Notes: generated from the sequence alone by a model not told the origin. DNA of 64,000 bases from Oceanospirillales bacterium (GCA_018223185.1 JAAEYW010000011.1:43510-107509); one strand, 5' to 3'. Shown: positions 11,065 to 22,660, numbered from the stretch's first letter. Translations and numbers: made by a program.

Positions 11065-11853
11065 TCAGCCTGCAAGCACAAAGCGCATGCCAATAGCCAG
11101 CAACAGTGTTCCCATAATCGGCTGTATCACTCTGGGTGACAGCTTGCTGCCAAAGTGACTGCCCAGAAATACCCCCGGTAGCGAGCCAATCACCAGACAG
11201 AGCAGCAACCAGAGATCCACATTACCCATACTGTAGTGTCCGGCTCCTGCAATTCCCGTCAGCACAACAGCATGCACCAGATCCGTTCCTACCAGCGTCT
11301 GCATACTCATCCGCGGATAGAGTAAAATCAGCAACGCGGTACCCAGTGCACCGGCCCCTACGGAAGAAAGTGTGACCAATCCTCCCAGAACAACCCCCAT
11401 CAGCAGCGTGACATAGGGACGATAGCGACGACCATGCTTTTCAAACCGGGTGCCTTCAAGTTTTACAACAGAGGCTCGTATCCTGGCACGAAAAAATACT
11501 GCAAAAGAGGTCAGCACCAGTGATACACCCAGAGTGATGTTCATCAGGTGTTCTACTTTTTCAAGACCACCCAGTCCGTCGAGATAGCTGAGTGTCATCA
11601 AGGCACCGGGGATACTACCACCCAGCAGTAAAAACACCACCCGCCACTCAACCAGTTTTTTCCTGGCATAGGAGATACTGCCGCCAAACTTAGTGATCGC
11701 CGCATACAGCAGATCGGTACTTACCGCCGTCACCGGGGGGATGCCAAAACCAACGATCAGAATAGGCGTCATCAAAGCACCACCGCCAATTCCGGTCAGA
11801 CCGACAATAAAACCAACCACCAGGCCGGCAAAGCTGTATGCTATTTCCATCAA
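11065..11853 (-). CDS. TauE/SafE family sulfite exporter-like permease
   Basis: Polytopic membrane protein with GLVVGFIVGLTGIGGGALMTPIL motif. Confidence 0.9.
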   Translation of the reverse strand: MMEIAYSFAGLVVGFIVGLTGIGGGALMTPILIVGFGIPPVTAVSTDLLYAAITKFGGSISYARKKLVEWRVVFLLLGGSIPGALMTLSYLDGLGGLEKVEHLMNITLGVSLVLTSFAVFFRARIRASVVKLEGTRFEKHGRRYRPYVTLLMGVVLGGLVTLSSVGAGALGTALLILLYPRMSMQTLVGTDLVHAVVLTGIAGAGHYSMGNVDLWLLLCLVIGSLPGVFLGSHFGSKLSPRVIQPIMGTLLLAIGMRFVLAG

Positions 11854-12219
11854 CGTTCTCAGCTGCCTTAAATAAAGGTATCCATCTTATTTCAGACGGA
11901 CCACCGCAAAATCAGAATGGGCTATAATAGCCAGCCCTTCTTATAACGCAAAATAATAATTATAAATTTATTAATTCCTTTTTGATATAAGACATAGCCC
12001 GACCCGGGATGAAAGACCCTTATATTGCCAGGCATGCGCCTCTTATTCCAAAAAGCTATTAAAAAATTCCAACATATTCTTTTTGATTTTAAAAAGAGAT
12101 CTGCCATAATGGCCGTCAATAATAAGGTAGCGTGCGCTTTATGCTGGCCAGACCGAAAGGATCTGCAGCAGAGTACGCAGCCATGACATTTATCAGGTAT
12201 GTGGAAAGAGTTAATCAAT

Positions 12220-13137
12220 ATGAGTCAATTGCCGGAACACAGACTGACCCACCTGCGTCAGCTGGAAGCAGAAAGCATTCACATTATTCGCGAAGTTGCA
12301 TCGGAATTCGAAAACCCGGTCATGCTTTATTCCGTCGGCAAAGATTCCGCAGTAATGCTGCATCTGGCCCGCAAAGCTTTCTACCCGGGTAAGCCTCCGT
12401 TTCCACTGATGCATGTAGACACCACCTGGAAATTCAAAGAGATGATCAGCTTCCGTGATAAAATGGCGGAAGAAGCAGGTATGGATCTGATTGTCCATAT
12501 TAATCAGGAAGGCGTTGATATGGACATCAGCCCCTTCACTCATGGCTCCAAAAAACACACCGACATCATGAAGACGCAGGGCCTCAAGCAGGCACTGAAT
12601 AAATACAAATTTGATGCAGCCTTCGGTGGTGCTCGCCGCGATGAGGAAAAGTCCCGCGCCAAAGAGCGGGTGTTCTCCTTCCGTGACAAAAATCACCGCT
12701 GGGACCCGAAAAACCAGCGCCCTGAGTTGTGGAACACTTTCAACACCCGGATAGACAAAGGCGAAAGCATCCGCGTTTTCCCACTGTCTAACTGGACTGA
12801 GCTGGATATCTGGCAGTACATCTACCTGGAAAGCATCCCGATTGTACCGCTTTACTTTGCTGCCGAACGACCGATTGTTGTGCGCGATGGTGTAGAGATC
12901 ATGGTTGATGATGACCGTCTGCCACTGGAAGAGGGCGAAGTTCCTGAGATGAAGATGGTGCGTTTCCGTACCCTCGGCTGTTACCCACTGACCGGTGCCG
13001 TTGAGTCCTCAGCTCAAACCCTTCCCGAAATTATTCAGGAGATGCTGTTAACCACAACATCTGAGCGTCAGGGCCGGGTCATCGATAACGACAGCGCTGG
13101 ATCTATGGAACAGAAGAAGATGGAAGGTTACTTCTAA
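12220..13137 (+). CDS. cysD: Sulfate adenylyltransferase subunit 2
   Basis: [45 protein letters not shown]. Confidence 0.97.
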   Translation: MSQLPEHRLTHLRQLEAESIHIIREVASEFENPVMLYSVGKDSAVMLHLARKAFYPGKPPFPLMHVDTTWKFKEMISFRDKMAEEAGMDLIVHINQEGVDMDISPFTHGSKKHTDIMKTQGLKQALNKYKFDAAFGGARRDEEKSRAKERVFSFRDKNHRWDPKNQRPELWNTFNTRIDKGESIRVFPLSNWTELDIWQYIYLESIPIVPLYFAAERPIVVRDGVEIMVDDDRLPLEEGEVPEMKMVRFRTLGCYPLTGAVESSAQTLPEIIQEMLLTTTSERQGRVIDNDSAGSMEQKKMEGYF

Positions 13138-13244
13138 CACTGTTGCAACGGTTATTAACCGGTTAATTCAGACTGACCGGTTACTGCCTTTACTAAGATT
13201 TCAGTTACTGCACTGTACAGAATTTAAGAATACGGAACACAATC

Positions 13245-14957
13245 ATGAGTCATCAGTCCGATCTGATCGCCAGCGATATCGAAGCTTATCTGGCACAACA
13301 TGAAAACAAAGAACTGCTGCGCTTTCTTACTTGCGGCAGCGTAGATGATGGTAAATCGACCCTGATCGGTCGTCTGCTGCACGATTCAAAAATGATCTAT
13401 GAAGATCAGCTTGCTGCGCTGCACGCAGATAACGCAAAAGTTGGTAATGCGGGTGAAGAGCTGGATCTGGCACTGCTGGTCGATGGTTTGCAGGCAGAGC
13501 GCGAACAGGGCATCACCATTGATGTTGCCTACCGCTACTTCTCAACCGATAAGCGTAAATTTATCATCGCTGACACCCCCGGACATGAGCAATATACCCG
13601 GAACATGGCTACCGGCGCGTCGACCTGCGATCTGGCGATCATCCTGATTGATGCCCGTCACGGCGTACAGGTTCAGACCAAGCGTCACAGCTTCATTGTG
13701 TCCCTGCTGGGCATCAAACACACCATCGTAGCAATCAATAAGATGGACCTGGTGGACTTCAGCGAAGCCCGCTATGAAGAGATTAAACAGGATTATCTGA
13801 ACTTCGCCACAGACCTGGATCTGAAAGATATCCATTTCGTGCCATTATCAGCGCTAAAAGGCGACAACGTCGTCAATCTTAGCGAGAACATGCCGTGGTA
13901 TAAAGAAGTTCCACTGATGCAGTATCTGGAAACCATCGAGATTGCGAATGATCAGAACTTCGATCAGCTGCGCTTCCCGGTGCAGTACGTTAACCGTCCC
14001 AACCTGGATTTCCGTGGTTATTGCGGCACTCTGGGGTCTGGCGTGGTGCGTCCAGGCGATGCAGTCACCGTTCTGCCGTCAGGCAAGAGCAGCCGGGTGA
14101 AATCAATTGTCTCTTTTGAGGGAGAGTTGCAGGAAGCCTTCCCACCAATGGCTGTCACCCTGACACTGGAAGATGAGATCGATATCAGCCGTGGCGATAT
14201 GATCGTACACAGCAGCGATAACGTCCCGGTCAGCAACCGCTTTGATGCCATGGTAGTATGGATGGCTGAGCAGGATCTGATGCCCGGCCGTCAGTACGAT
14301 ATTAAGATGGCAACCCAGACTATCGCCGGCGGCATCAGCAGCATTCGTCACTGCGTTGATGTGAATACGCAGCAACAGCACCCGGCAGCCACACTCAAGC
14401 TGAATGAGATTGGCCGCTGTGAGATTACCCTTGAGCGCCCGGTAGTGACTGACGATTATCGCTCTCACCATACCACCGGTTCATTCATCATCATTGACCG
14501 GCTGACCAATATCACGGTTGCTGCGGGTATGATTGCAGCTGACAACACTGATAACAGCTCGGTGAGCGATCACCTGGTTACCACCAGTGCCGCCATCAGC
14601 AAACAGGACCGCGAGCGCCGGTTCGGTCAGAAGGCGATTACTCTGGCGATTCAGGGCGGCTCTCAGGAGCAACGCAACACGCTGCTGTACACCACCGAAC
14701 GACAACTGTTCAATCAGGGACGTGCAGTCGCTGTACTGAACAACGCAGTTGTTGCAGAAGCCGGTCGGGTCGCCAGCCTGTTCAACGACAATGGTCTTCT
14801 GGTACTAACCGATGCCAATGCAGCCCTGCCAGCGGGAACTCTGATTGTGGATCTTGACGGTGGCGTCAGCGATCTGAGCCTGAACGCATCGGCACAACCA
14901 GCCTCTGCACAAGCCAATGCAATTCTGGAACTGTTGCGCGAAAACGGCGCCATCTGA
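13245..14957 (+). CDS. cysN: Sulfate adenylyltransferase subunit 1 GTPase with C-terminal degenerate APS-kinase-like extension
   Basis: [32 protein letters not shown]; about 110-aa tail starting [42 protein letters not shown]. Confidence 0.95.
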   Translation: MSHQSDLIASDIEAYLAQHENKELLRFLTCGSVDDGKSTLIGRLLHDSKMIYEDQLAALHADNAKVGNAGEELDLALLVDGLQAEREQGITIDVAYRYFSTDKRKFIIADTPGHEQYTRNMATGASTCDLAIILIDARHGVQVQTKRHSFIVSLLGIKHTIVAINKMDLVDFSEARYEEIKQDYLNFATDLDLKDIHFVPLSALKGDNVVNLSENMPWYKEVPLMQYLETIEIANDQNFDQLRFPVQYVNRPNLDFRGYCGTLGSGVVRPGDAVTVLPSGKSSRVKSIVSFEGELQEAFPPMAVTLTLEDEIDISRGDMIVHSSDNVPVSNRFDAMVVWMAEQDLMPGRQYDIKMATQTIAGGISSIRHCVDVNTQQQHPAATLKLNEIGRCEITLERPVVTDDYRSHHTTGSFIIIDRLTNITVAAGMIAADNTDNSSVSDHLVTTSAAISKQDRERRFGQKAITLAIQGGSQEQRNTLLYTTERQLFNQGRAVAVLNNAVVAEAGRVASLFNDNGLLVLTDANAALPAGTLIVDLDGGVSDLSLNASAQPASAQANAILELLRENGAI

Positions 14958-14982
14958 TCCTCAGGGATTCAGGTGATAAACA

Positions 14983-15015
14983 CTCCGGGTCTGATTCAGT
15001 TCAGACCCGGTTTGT
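14983..15015 (+). terminator. Terminator-like hairpin after cysN
   Basis: tccgggtctgattcagttcagacccggtttgt stem-loop. Confidence 0.65.
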
Positions 15016-15200
15016 CGTTTGGGGAGATCTTGCCGAAAGCATCAGCAGATCATCCGGTTTTTATGCTGCAGGTGCAGAAAAATTGAGGCACGTCAGGCAT
15101 AAAGCTATACCGGAAAGCCTCCAAAATCGGTAGACTTTAGAACTTTCCAATTTTAAGGCAGTTCCGGTATACCCATACCGGTGATGATGTAACAAATCTT

Positions 15201-15782
15201 ATGACTGATTATCTGCTAATTATTATCAGCACCGTGCTGGTGAACAACTTCGTACTGGTTCAGTTTCTGGGACTGTGCCCTTTCATGGGCGTGTCCAACA
15301 AACTCGAAACAGCGATGGGAATGTCACTGGCAACGACGTTTGTTCTGACCCTTTCATCGATTTGCAGTTATCTGGTATACACTTACCTGCTGGCACCACT
15401 GGATCTGACCTACCTGAAAACCATCTCATTTATTCTGGTTATTGCAGTGGTCGTGCAGTTCACAGAGATGGTAGTACGCAAAACCAGTCCCCTGCTGTAC
15501 AAGTTACTGGGGATCTTTCTGCCCCTCATCACCACTAACTGTGCAGTTCTGGGTGTTGCACTGTTAAATATCAAAAAGATGAACGGCTTTATTGAGTCGA
15601 TCGCTTATGGGTTTGGCGCCGCGGTTGGTTTTTCGCTGGCACTTATCCTGTTTTCCGCCATGCGGGAGCGTATCACCATCGCTGATGTACCGGCTCCGTT
15701 TCAGGGAACCGCAATCGGCATGGTGACTGCGGGCCTGATGTCACTCGCCTTCCTCGGTTTTACCGGTCTGGTTCAGTTTTAA
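15201..15782 (+). CDS. rsxA: Electron transport complex subunit RsxA/RnfA
   Basis: [32 protein letters not shown] and operon context. Confidence 0.96.
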   Translation: MTDYLLIIISTVLVNNFVLVQFLGLCPFMGVSNKLETAMGMSLATTFVLTLSSICSYLVYTYLLAPLDLTYLKTISFILVIAVVVQFTEMVVRKTSPLLYKLLGIFLPLITTNCAVLGVALLNIKKMNGFIESIAYGFGAAVGFSLALILFSAMRERITIADVPAPFQGTAIGMVTAGLMSLAFLGFTGLVQF

Positions 15783-15791
15783 GGAGTTACC

Positions 15792-16391
15792 GTGAGCGCT
15801 GTATTAATTGCCGTGCTGGTATTGTTAGGACTGGGCCTGGTATTCGGTATCCTGCTGGGTTATTCCTCAATCCGCTTTAAAGTCGAAGGCAACCCTCTGG
15901 TTGACCAGGTCGACTCATTATTGCCTCAGACCCAGTGTGGTCAGTGCGGACATCCCGGCTGTCGCCCCTATGCAGAAGCGATCGTCAACAACGATGAAGC
16001 GATTAACAAATGCCCTCCCGGGGGCCTGAGCACCATCGAAGCCCTGGCAGATCTGCTGGATGTAGAAGCGATTCCTCTGGACGCCGAACACGGCGAAGAA
16101 CAGATCAAAAAAGTAGCTTACATCCGTGAAGATGAGTGTATCGGCTGCACCAAGTGTATTCAGGCGTGTCCGGTTGACGCTATTCTCGGTGCAGCAAAAC
16201 AGATGCACACCGTAATCGTTTCCGAATGTACCGGCTGTGATCTCTGTGTCGAACCCTGCCCTGTTGATTGTATTGATATGCTGCCCATCGAAACCACACT
16301 TAACGGCTGGCAATGGCCAGTGCCTAAATCCGGTGTTGAACTGATCGCGACCGATCGCCACCCAGGGATTGCACTGGAGGCTGATGCATGA
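15792..16391 (+). CDS. rsxB: Electron transport complex subunit RsxB/RnfB
   Basis: [19 protein letters not shown]; two CxxCxxCxxxCP ferredoxin motifs. Confidence 0.96.
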   Translation: MSAVLIAVLVLLGLGLVFGILLGYSSIRFKVEGNPLVDQVDSLLPQTQCGQCGHPGCRPYAEAIVNNDEAINKCPPGGLSTIEALADLLDVEAIPLDAEHGEEQIKKVAYIREDECIGCTKCIQACPVDAILGAAKQMHTVIVSECTGCDLCVEPCPVDCIDMLPIETTLNGWQWPVPKSGVELIATDRHPGIALEADA

Positions 16392-19168
16392 AAAATACAG
16401 TTAAAGTGCATAGTTTTCATGGGGGGATTCACCCACCTGAAAACAAAAAACAATCCACTGGAGCACCCATCTCACTGGCGCCGCTACCGTCGCGGGTTGT
16501 ATTGCCACTGCAGCAACATATAGGCCTGCCCGCTGAGCCGGTAGTCAACGTTGGTGACCGGGTTTTGAAGGGCCAGCTGGTTGCTGAAGCCGTTGGACGG
16601 ATCAGCGCCAACATTCATGCATCTGTCTCCGGCACCATTATCGCTATTGCGCCCCATCCGGTACCGCATATGTCCGGTATGGAAGCCGGCTGCCTGATCA
16701 TTGAATCAGATGGCCGGGATGAATGGATTGAACACCAGGGGCTTGAGGATTATACCCGTCTACCCAAACAGGAGCTGATTGAGTATATCCGTCAGGCGGG
16801 TATCGCCGGGATGGGCGGCGCAGGCTTTCCAACCGATGTAAAACTGCACCTGGGTGATGATCATATCGTCAACACCCTGATCATCAATGCTGCCGAATGC
16901 GAACCCTATATCACCGCGGATGATATGCTGATGCGGGAACGCGCCAATGAGGTTCTGGGTGGCATAGAGATCATCGCTCATCTGCTGAAACCCTTGCATA
17001 TTATGGTGGGTATCGAGGATAACAAACCTCAGGCAATTCGCGCCCTGCATGCAGCACTGGATAACAGCCCGCTGAATCTGGATATTGTCATAACACCAAC
17101 GAAATACCCCTCCGGTGGTGAAAAGCAGCTGATAAAGCTGTTAACCGGGGTTGAAGTCCCCAGCGGCAGGATTCCGGCCGATGTCGGGATTGTCTGTCAG
17201 AATATCGGTACGACCACTGCGATCTACCGCGCGGTTGTCCATGGCGAACCGCTGATCTCAAGAATCGTAACGGTTACCGGTCAGGCTGCTGGCCACAAAC
17301 AGAATTATGAAGTTCGTATCGGTACCCCTTTTGCTGATCTGCTGGATCACTCCGAAGTCAGACGTGAGCAGATGCATCGCCTGGTTGTCGGCGGTCCGAT
17401 GATGGGCATAACAGTGTCCAATGAACAGATCCCTGTTATTAAAACCACCAACTGCCTGATCGCAGGCTCCATCGAAGAGATGCCTCCGCAACCCCCGGCA
17501 CAGGCCTGTATCCGTTGCGGTATGTGCGAGCAGGTATGTCCAGCAGAGCTGCTGCCACAGCAACTTTACTGGTTTGCCAAAGGCAAAGAGTTTGATAAAG
17601 CCCGTCATCACAACCTGTTCGACTGTATCGAATGTGGTGCCTGTTCTTACGTCTGTCCGAGCAACATTCCACTGGTACAGTATTATCGCTTTGCCAAAGC
17701 GGAGATCCGTAAAGAGGATGAGGAGCAGCGTAAAGCGGATCATGCACGGATCCGCTTCGAAGCCCGTTTAGAACGCCTGGAACGTGAAAAGATCGAAAAA
17801 GAGGAGCGTCGCAAGCAGCGGGCAATCGAAGCAGCCGCGGCCCAGGCAGCGAAAAAAGATGCCGCTTTGAGCAGAGCCACCACAGCGCCTGCCTCCGGCA
17901 CTATGGCATCAGGAGCACCTGACCTCAAACAGCTGAAAAGCAATGCGGCTATTGCCCGTACTAAACTCAGAAAAGCGGAAAAGGCACTGGCCAACGCTCA
18001 GGAAAAAGGTCTGGAGGGTATCGAAACGCTGCAGGCAACCCTGCAACAACTCCAGCTTAAATCAGAACAGGCGGAGAAAGCCTATACTGATGCCCAGAAC
18101 ACTCCGGTTCAGAAGCACACTCAGACTGCTCCGGAAACCGACCTGAAACAGTTAAAGAATAACGCAGCGATCGCCCGTACCAAACTGAAAAAAGCGGAAA
18201 AACAGTTGGCAGCAGCGCACGAAAGCGGCGACGGCGATATCGACGCACTGAAAGCGCAGATAGCCGAGCTGCAGGCCAAAAATATAGCCGCCGAGAAAGC
18301 TTATAAAGAGGCTGAAAGCGGCAATAACCCGGCCACTGCAGCAGACATCGACACAGCTGAGCTGGAAGCGGATATCGCCGCAATGCAGGGTAAGGTCGAT
18401 AAAGCGGAAAGCGCCTGGAAGGCAGCGGTTGAATCCGGCAGCCCGGCAGCCGATAAGATGGCCGCAGGCGTCGATAAACTGAAAGACAAGCTCAAAGCCC
18501 TGCAGGATGAGCTGACAAATCTGCGCTCTTCAGCATCTGTAACCCCGCCTGCAACAGTAGACACCTCAGCGCTTGAATCTGAAATCGCCGTGATGCAGGG
18601 CAAAGTTGATAAAGCAGAAAACGCCTGGAAGGCGGCTGTTGAATCCGGCAGCCCGGCAGCTGATAAGATGGCCGCAGGCGTCAATAAACTGAAAGACAAG
18701 CTCAAAGCCCTGCAGGACGAGCTGACACAGGCTAAAGTCAGTACTGCGGCCAAACCAGCGCCCATGACTAAAGCAGAGCCAGCCACCAGTCTCAAAGAAA
18801 TGAAACAGCAGGTGTCGATTATGCGCACTAAGCTGAAGAAGGCTGAGAAACAGCTGGCAGAGCTTGCCGAAGGAGAGGCAAATCCGGCACTGGAAGCCGA
18901 TATCGCTGAGCTGAAAGCCCGTCATGATGTCGCACAGGCCATATTCAATGCAGCCGAGGCAGAAAAAGCTGCTGACGCTGCCAGACAGGGTATTGATCTC
19001 AAACAACTGAAGATCGACGCGGCGATGGCCCGGGCGGCAGTCACTAAAGCAGAACGGGCACTGAGCAAAGCGGAAGCAGATCATAAACAGACTCTGGAAG
19101 AGGAACTTCTGGCGGCCCGGACTGAGGCTGAAAAGCTGAACTCGACTCTGGAACGTTTCTCCGAATAG
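16388..19168 (+). CDS. rsxC: Electron transport complex subunit RsxC/RnfC with long repetitive Lys/Ala/Glu-rich C-terminal tail
   Basis: [34 protein letters not shown] and [12 protein letters not shown]; repetitive tail after about residue 500. Confidence 0.96.
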   Translation: MKNTVKVHSFHGGIHPPENKKQSTGAPISLAPLPSRVVLPLQQHIGLPAEPVVNVGDRVLKGQLVAEAVGRISANIHASVSGTIIAIAPHPVPHMSGMEAGCLIIESDGRDEWIEHQGLEDYTRLPKQELIEYIRQAGIAGMGGAGFPTDVKLHLGDDHIVNTLIINAAECEPYITADDMLMRERANEVLGGIEIIAHLLKPLHIMVGIEDNKPQAIRALHAALDNSPLNLDIVITPTKYPSGGEKQLIKLLTGVEVPSGRIPADVGIVCQNIGTTTAIYRAVVHGEPLISRIVTVTGQAAGHKQNYEVRIGTPFADLLDHSEVRREQMHRLVVGGPMMGITVSNEQIPVIKTTNCLIAGSIEEMPPQPPAQACIRCGMCEQVCPAELLPQQLYWFAKGKEFDKARHHNLFDCIECGACSYVCPSNIPLVQYYRFAKAEIRKEDEEQRKADHARIRFEARLERLEREKIEKEERRKQRAIEAAAAQAAKKDAALSRATTAPASGTMASGAPDLKQLKSNAAIARTKLRKAEKALANAQEKGLEGIETLQATLQQLQLKSEQAEKAYTDAQNTPVQKHTQTAPETDLKQLKNNAAIARTKLKKAEKQLAAAHESGDGDIDALKAQIAELQAKNIAAEKAYKEAESGNNPATAADIDTAELEADIAAMQGKVDKAESAWKAAVESGSPAADKMAAGVDKLKDKLKALQDELTNLRSSASVTPPATVDTSALESEIAVMQGKVDKAENAWKAAVESGSPAADKMAAGVNKLKDKLKALQDELTQAKVSTAAKPAPMTKAEPATSLKEMKQQVSIMRTKLKKAEKQLAELAEGEANPALEADIAELKARHDVAQAIFNAAEAEKAADAARQGIDLKQLKIDAAMARAAVTKAERALSKAEADHKQTLEEELLAARTEAEKLNSTLERFSE
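18371..18516 (+). repeat. Copy 1 of an approx. 146-bp direct repeat inside the rsxC tail
   Basis: Encodes [48 protein letters not shown]; period 210 bp to copy 2. Confidence 0.9.
18581..18726 (+). repeat. Copy 2 of the approx. 146-bp direct repeat inside the rsxC tail
   Basis: Encodes [48 protein letters not shown]. Confidence 0.9.
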
Positions 19169-19252
19169 TATTTATTTTTTAAGCAGACGTTTGACTAAGC
19201 GTCTCTAATAAGCCGCTTCTATTACACGAAGCGGCAGGACTGAGTAAACAGA

Positions 19253-20296
19253 ATGGCACTGATCCGAATCACATCACCCCATGCACACCGCGCTGGCAGC
19301 ACCGGCAATGTGATGCTAACGGTGTTGATCGCCACCCTCCCCGGACTGGCTGCAATGACCTTCTTTTTTGGCTGGGGCACCCTGATTCAGGTTCTCTGGG
19401 GTACGCTGCTGGCAGTGGCTATGGAAGCCGCTATCGTGAAGCTGCGTAAGCGACCCGTCAGTTTTTATCTGACCGACTACAGTGCAGTTGTCACCGCAGT
19501 ACTGCTGGGACTGGCACTGCCACCATTTGCACCCTGGTGGGTCATGATGATCGGCATAATCGTTGCGATCGTTATTGCCAAGCAGCTGTATGGCGGTATG
19601 GGTAACAACCCATTTAATCCGGCTATGGTGGCTTATGCGCTGCTGCTGGTGTCATTTCCGGTGCAGATGACCAGCTGGGCGGCCCCTTTTGTAATGACCG
19701 GAGAGGGTTGGTCGGTGCTTTCCCTGGGTGATACGCTGGGTGCTATTTTTGGCACCGCCGGAGTCTCCGTTGATGCACATACGATGGCAACACCGCTGGA
19801 TATTATGCGTCACCGGGGCGGTTTTACCACCGAAGAGATGTGGGTCGAAAATGCGCTGCTGGCCAATGGAATTGGTGCCTGGCATGCGGTAAGTGCGGCC
19901 TACTTTATGGGCGGCATTTTTCTGTTGTACAAAAAAATATTTACCTGGCATACCCCGGTGGCGATGCTGGGAAGCCTGGCCGTTATCTCCACCCTGTTTT
20001 TCCTGCTGATGCCGGATCAGTATCCTGATCCGTTTTTCCATCTGACGGCCGGGGCAACGATGCTGGGTGCATTCTTTATCGCAACCGATCCGGTCACATC
20101 GGCAACCAGTAACAGAGGTAAACTCTGGTTTGGTGCAGGCATCGGTATGCTGATATTTGTTATCCGCAGCTGGGGGAACTATCCGGATGCTGTGGCGTTC
20201 GCTGTCTTGCTGATGAACCTCTGTGCACCGTTTATTGATCAGTACACTCAACCCCGCAGTTACGGCCATGCAAAACCAAACCGGGGTATGAAGTAA
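19253..20296 (+). CDS. rsxD: Electron transport complex subunit RsxD/RnfD
   Basis: GGMGNNPFNPAMVAYALLLVSFP; DPVTSATSNRGKLWFGAGIG (flavinylation-type SAT). Confidence 0.96.
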   Translation: MALIRITSPHAHRAGSTGNVMLTVLIATLPGLAAMTFFFGWGTLIQVLWGTLLAVAMEAAIVKLRKRPVSFYLTDYSAVVTAVLLGLALPPFAPWWVMMIGIIVAIVIAKQLYGGMGNNPFNPAMVAYALLLVSFPVQMTSWAAPFVMTGEGWSVLSLGDTLGAIFGTAGVSVDAHTMATPLDIMRHRGGFTTEEMWVENALLANGIGAWHAVSAAYFMGGIFLLYKKIFTWHTPVAMLGSLAVISTLFFLLMPDQYPDPFFHLTAGATMLGAFFIATDPVTSATSNRGKLWFGAGIGMLIFVIRSWGNYPDAVAFAVLLMNLCAPFIDQYTQPRSYGHAKPNRGMK

Positions 20297-20949
20297 TGGA
20301 GATGTTAACAGCAATTCGCAACAGTGCACTGGGACTGAGTATCTTTGCCGTGATCACATCCGGCGCTATAGCGCTGACTCAGGTGTCGACCAAAGCTCAG
20401 ATCGAGAGCAATGAACGGGAAGCGCGGGCAAAAGCCCTGTATCAGATCGTTCCGAAAGAGAGCATCGATAACAATCTGCTGGAAGATAGCGTAGAAATCA
20501 ACGAACCAGCTCTGACGGCCAGTAATCAGCCCGTTGAAGCGTTTCGCGCCCGCCGTAACGGTCAGATCGTCACAGTGATCATTCCGGTCACAGCCCCCGA
20601 TGGCTATACCGGCAATATCAATATGATTGTGGGTATCAATGCAGATGAATCTGTTGCCGGCGTCAGGGTTCTTGCCCATAAGGAAACTCCCGGACTGGGA
20701 GACAAAGTCGAACTGAAAAAGTCCAGCTGGCTGCTCGGTTTTGACGGCCAGCGCTATGAGGGGGATGATGACCCCTCCTGGGCGGTGAAAAAAGATGGCG
20801 GCCGTTTCGACCAGTTTACCGGCGCGACCATAACCCCCCGCGCAGTTGTGAACGCTACCGCCCGGGCAATTCACTATTTCCGCGAACACAAAACTGAACT
20901 GCTTGAAACCCGGTCAGATATAACCTCTGAACCGGCCGGAGCTGAATAA
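20296..20949 (+). CDS. rsxG: Electron transport complex subunit RsxG/RnfG
   Basis: [27 protein letters not shown] flavinylation motif (SGAT-like). Confidence 0.95.
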   Translation: MEMLTAIRNSALGLSIFAVITSGAIALTQVSTKAQIESNEREARAKALYQIVPKESIDNNLLEDSVEINEPALTASNQPVEAFRARRNGQIVTVIIPVTAPDGYTGNINMIVGINADESVAGVRVLAHKETPGLGDKVELKKSSWLLGFDGQRYEGDDDPSWAVKKDGGRFDQFTGATITPRAVVNATARAIHYFREHKTELLETRSDITSEPAGAE

Positions 20950-20950
20950 G

Positions 20951-21667
20951 ATGGCGAATGATTACCGAAAAATCACTCTCGATGGACTCTGGGACAACAA
21001 CCCTGCGCTGGTTCAGCTACTCGGCCTCTGTCCACTGCTGGCGGTTACCGGCACCGTAGTCAATGCAATCGGACTGGGGCTTGCCAGTACTATCGTACTG
21101 ATGGGCTCCAACCTCAGCATCTCCCTGTTCCGCAAGTTCATTCCCGAGTCAGTGCGACTGCCGGTGTTTGTGATGATTATCGCCTCATTCGTGACCTGCA
21201 TAGAGCTGCTGATGCAGGCATTTACCTATGAGCTATACACCATCCTCGGCATCTTCATCCCACTGATCGTGACCAACTGCGCCATCATGGGCCGGGCCGA
21301 TGCCTTCGCAATAAAGAATCCGGTAGGTGCATCACTGCTGGATGGCGCGATGATGGGCATCGGGTTTACCTCAGTACTGATGGTACTTGGCGGTATGCGC
21401 GAGATTCTTGGTCTGGGAACGCTGTTCAGTGATATGCAGCTGTTATTTGGCCCGGCGGCAGAAAGCTGGAAACTCGTTATTCTGGATGACTATGTCGGCT
21501 TTCTGTTTGCCATCCTGCCACCGGGCGCATTTGTCGGCATGGGGCTGCTGATTGCATTGAAAAATATCATCGACAAACGATTGGAAGAGCGAAGAAAAGT
21601 CCCAGCAACTCCGATTGAACCTACCGGTGAATCCCGACGTGTCAGGGTAACCGGAAATATATCTTAA
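20951..21667 (+). CDS. rsxE: Electron transport complex subunit RsxE/RnfE
   Basis: [41 protein letters not shown]. Confidence 0.96.
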   Translation: MANDYRKITLDGLWDNNPALVQLLGLCPLLAVTGTVVNAIGLGLASTIVLMGSNLSISLFRKFIPESVRLPVFVMIIASFVTCIELLMQAFTYELYTILGIFIPLIVTNCAIMGRADAFAIKNPVGASLLDGAMMGIGFTSVLMVLGGMREILGLGTLFSDMQLLFGPAAESWKLVILDDYVGFLFAILPPGAFVGMGLLIALKNIIDKRLEERRKVPATPIEPTGESRRVRVTGNIS

Positions 21668-21947
21668 ATCACAATGATCCCACCAGACGCCGCTTCGCTC
21701 TTTTCCAGTGGCAAGCGCCCTCTGGCTTCTAAAGAGAAACATAGCTCCGCTTGCACTTCCCGTGCTATTGTGGGGCGTCTTTCCTGCACTAATCTCTAAT
21801 CTCTTCTGTGTAGCCTCGGCTAAGTTCCAAACAGCCATACCACTTTTTTCAGTTGTAGATTTAAACGCTTCTGTTTTATTTTTATAATTAAAACAATTAA
21901 TTATGGTTGTTCTATCAAATATTTAATATTTTCTGGAGCATTAAAAA

Positions 21948-22073
21948 ATGAGCAAAGATAAAAACAGTAAGAAAGAGTCTAAGAAAAAACCCCTCATGAC
22001 ACAGAAAGAGAAGAAAGCAGCCAAAAGAGACAAAACTGAGTCTGTGGGTTTACTGGGTGAACACCGCCACTAG
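21948..22073 (+). CDS. 41-aa Lys-rich small protein MSKDKNSKKESKKKPLMTQKEKKAAKRDKTESVGLLGEHRH (not in supplied ORF track)
   Basis: ATG AGC AAA ... CAC TAG translated by eye; ggag 12-15 nt upstream could be a Shine-Dalgarno. Confidence 0.5.
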   Translation: MSKDKNSKKESKKKPLMTQKEKKAAKRDKTESVGLLGEHRH

Positions 22074-22215
22074 AGCAACACTTTAAGCATCGGACTTTTT
22101 TGAAGTTTGTCATTTTATAAGAGTGCCCCAGTGCCGCCTGAACCAATTCTGACGGTTCTTGTACACCTTAAGCCGTGAATACCAACGGTTATTAAAATGG
22201 CAACAACATCACAAT

Positions 22216-22243
22216 AAAAAAGCGACCCGCGGGTCGCTTTTTT
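22216..22243. terminator. Bidirectional terminator
   Basis: aaaaagcgacccgcgggtcgcttttttg perfect palindromic stem with A/T tracts. Confidence 0.85.
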
Positions 22244-22258
22244 GATTCTGCCGTCTGA

Positions 22259-22558
22259 CTATTCAGCCTGATCCTGCTTTTTAGTACGGTATCCGGGCTT
22301 AGCCAGAATTTCCAGATAGAAGGACTTCTGCTGACCAGCCTCAATTTCTGAAATCTTTTTATTGATTTCAGCAAGATGAACCGCCTTACTGCTTGCTTCA
22401 TCAATGCCGAAGCGACAATCAAAATCCCAAAAATCTGCATTCTCAGGCAGCGCCTTATTGCGCTCTCTTTTTAAGTATTTTTTAATTTCGTGCTTTATTG
22501 CATCAACTCGTCTTGGAACGGTGAGCTTAGGATGCGTTAAGTGAAACGTCTTTTTCAT
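22259..22558 (-). CDS. DUF6172-like small protein
   Basis: MKKTFHLTHPKLTVPRRVDAIKHEIKKYLKRERNKALPENADFWDFDCRFG; start trimmed to ATG at 22558. Confidence 0.7.
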   Translation of the reverse strand: MKKTFHLTHPKLTVPRRVDAIKHEIKKYLKRERNKALPENADFWDFDCRFGIDEASSKAVHLAEINKKISEIEAGQQKSFYLEILAKPGYRTKKQDQAE

Positions 22559-22660
22559 TGTGATTCCAAAAGGGTGGCTGGTATGGGCTGACCAATACCA
22601 TTTGATCATGCGGCTAAACGTATCAGATAAGATTACAGAAGCTAAACTGTTGAGCGATAA

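Noticed and set aside
17870-19168. Repeats as CRISPR or satellite
   Set aside because: Repeats are in-frame coding units of the RsxC tail without spacers.
19652-20329. 225-aa minus-strand ORF
   Set aside because: Antisense to rsxD.
21443-21838. 131-aa minus-strand ORF after rsxE
   Set aside because: Partly antisense to rsxE; the remainder looks like non-coding repeat-type sequence.
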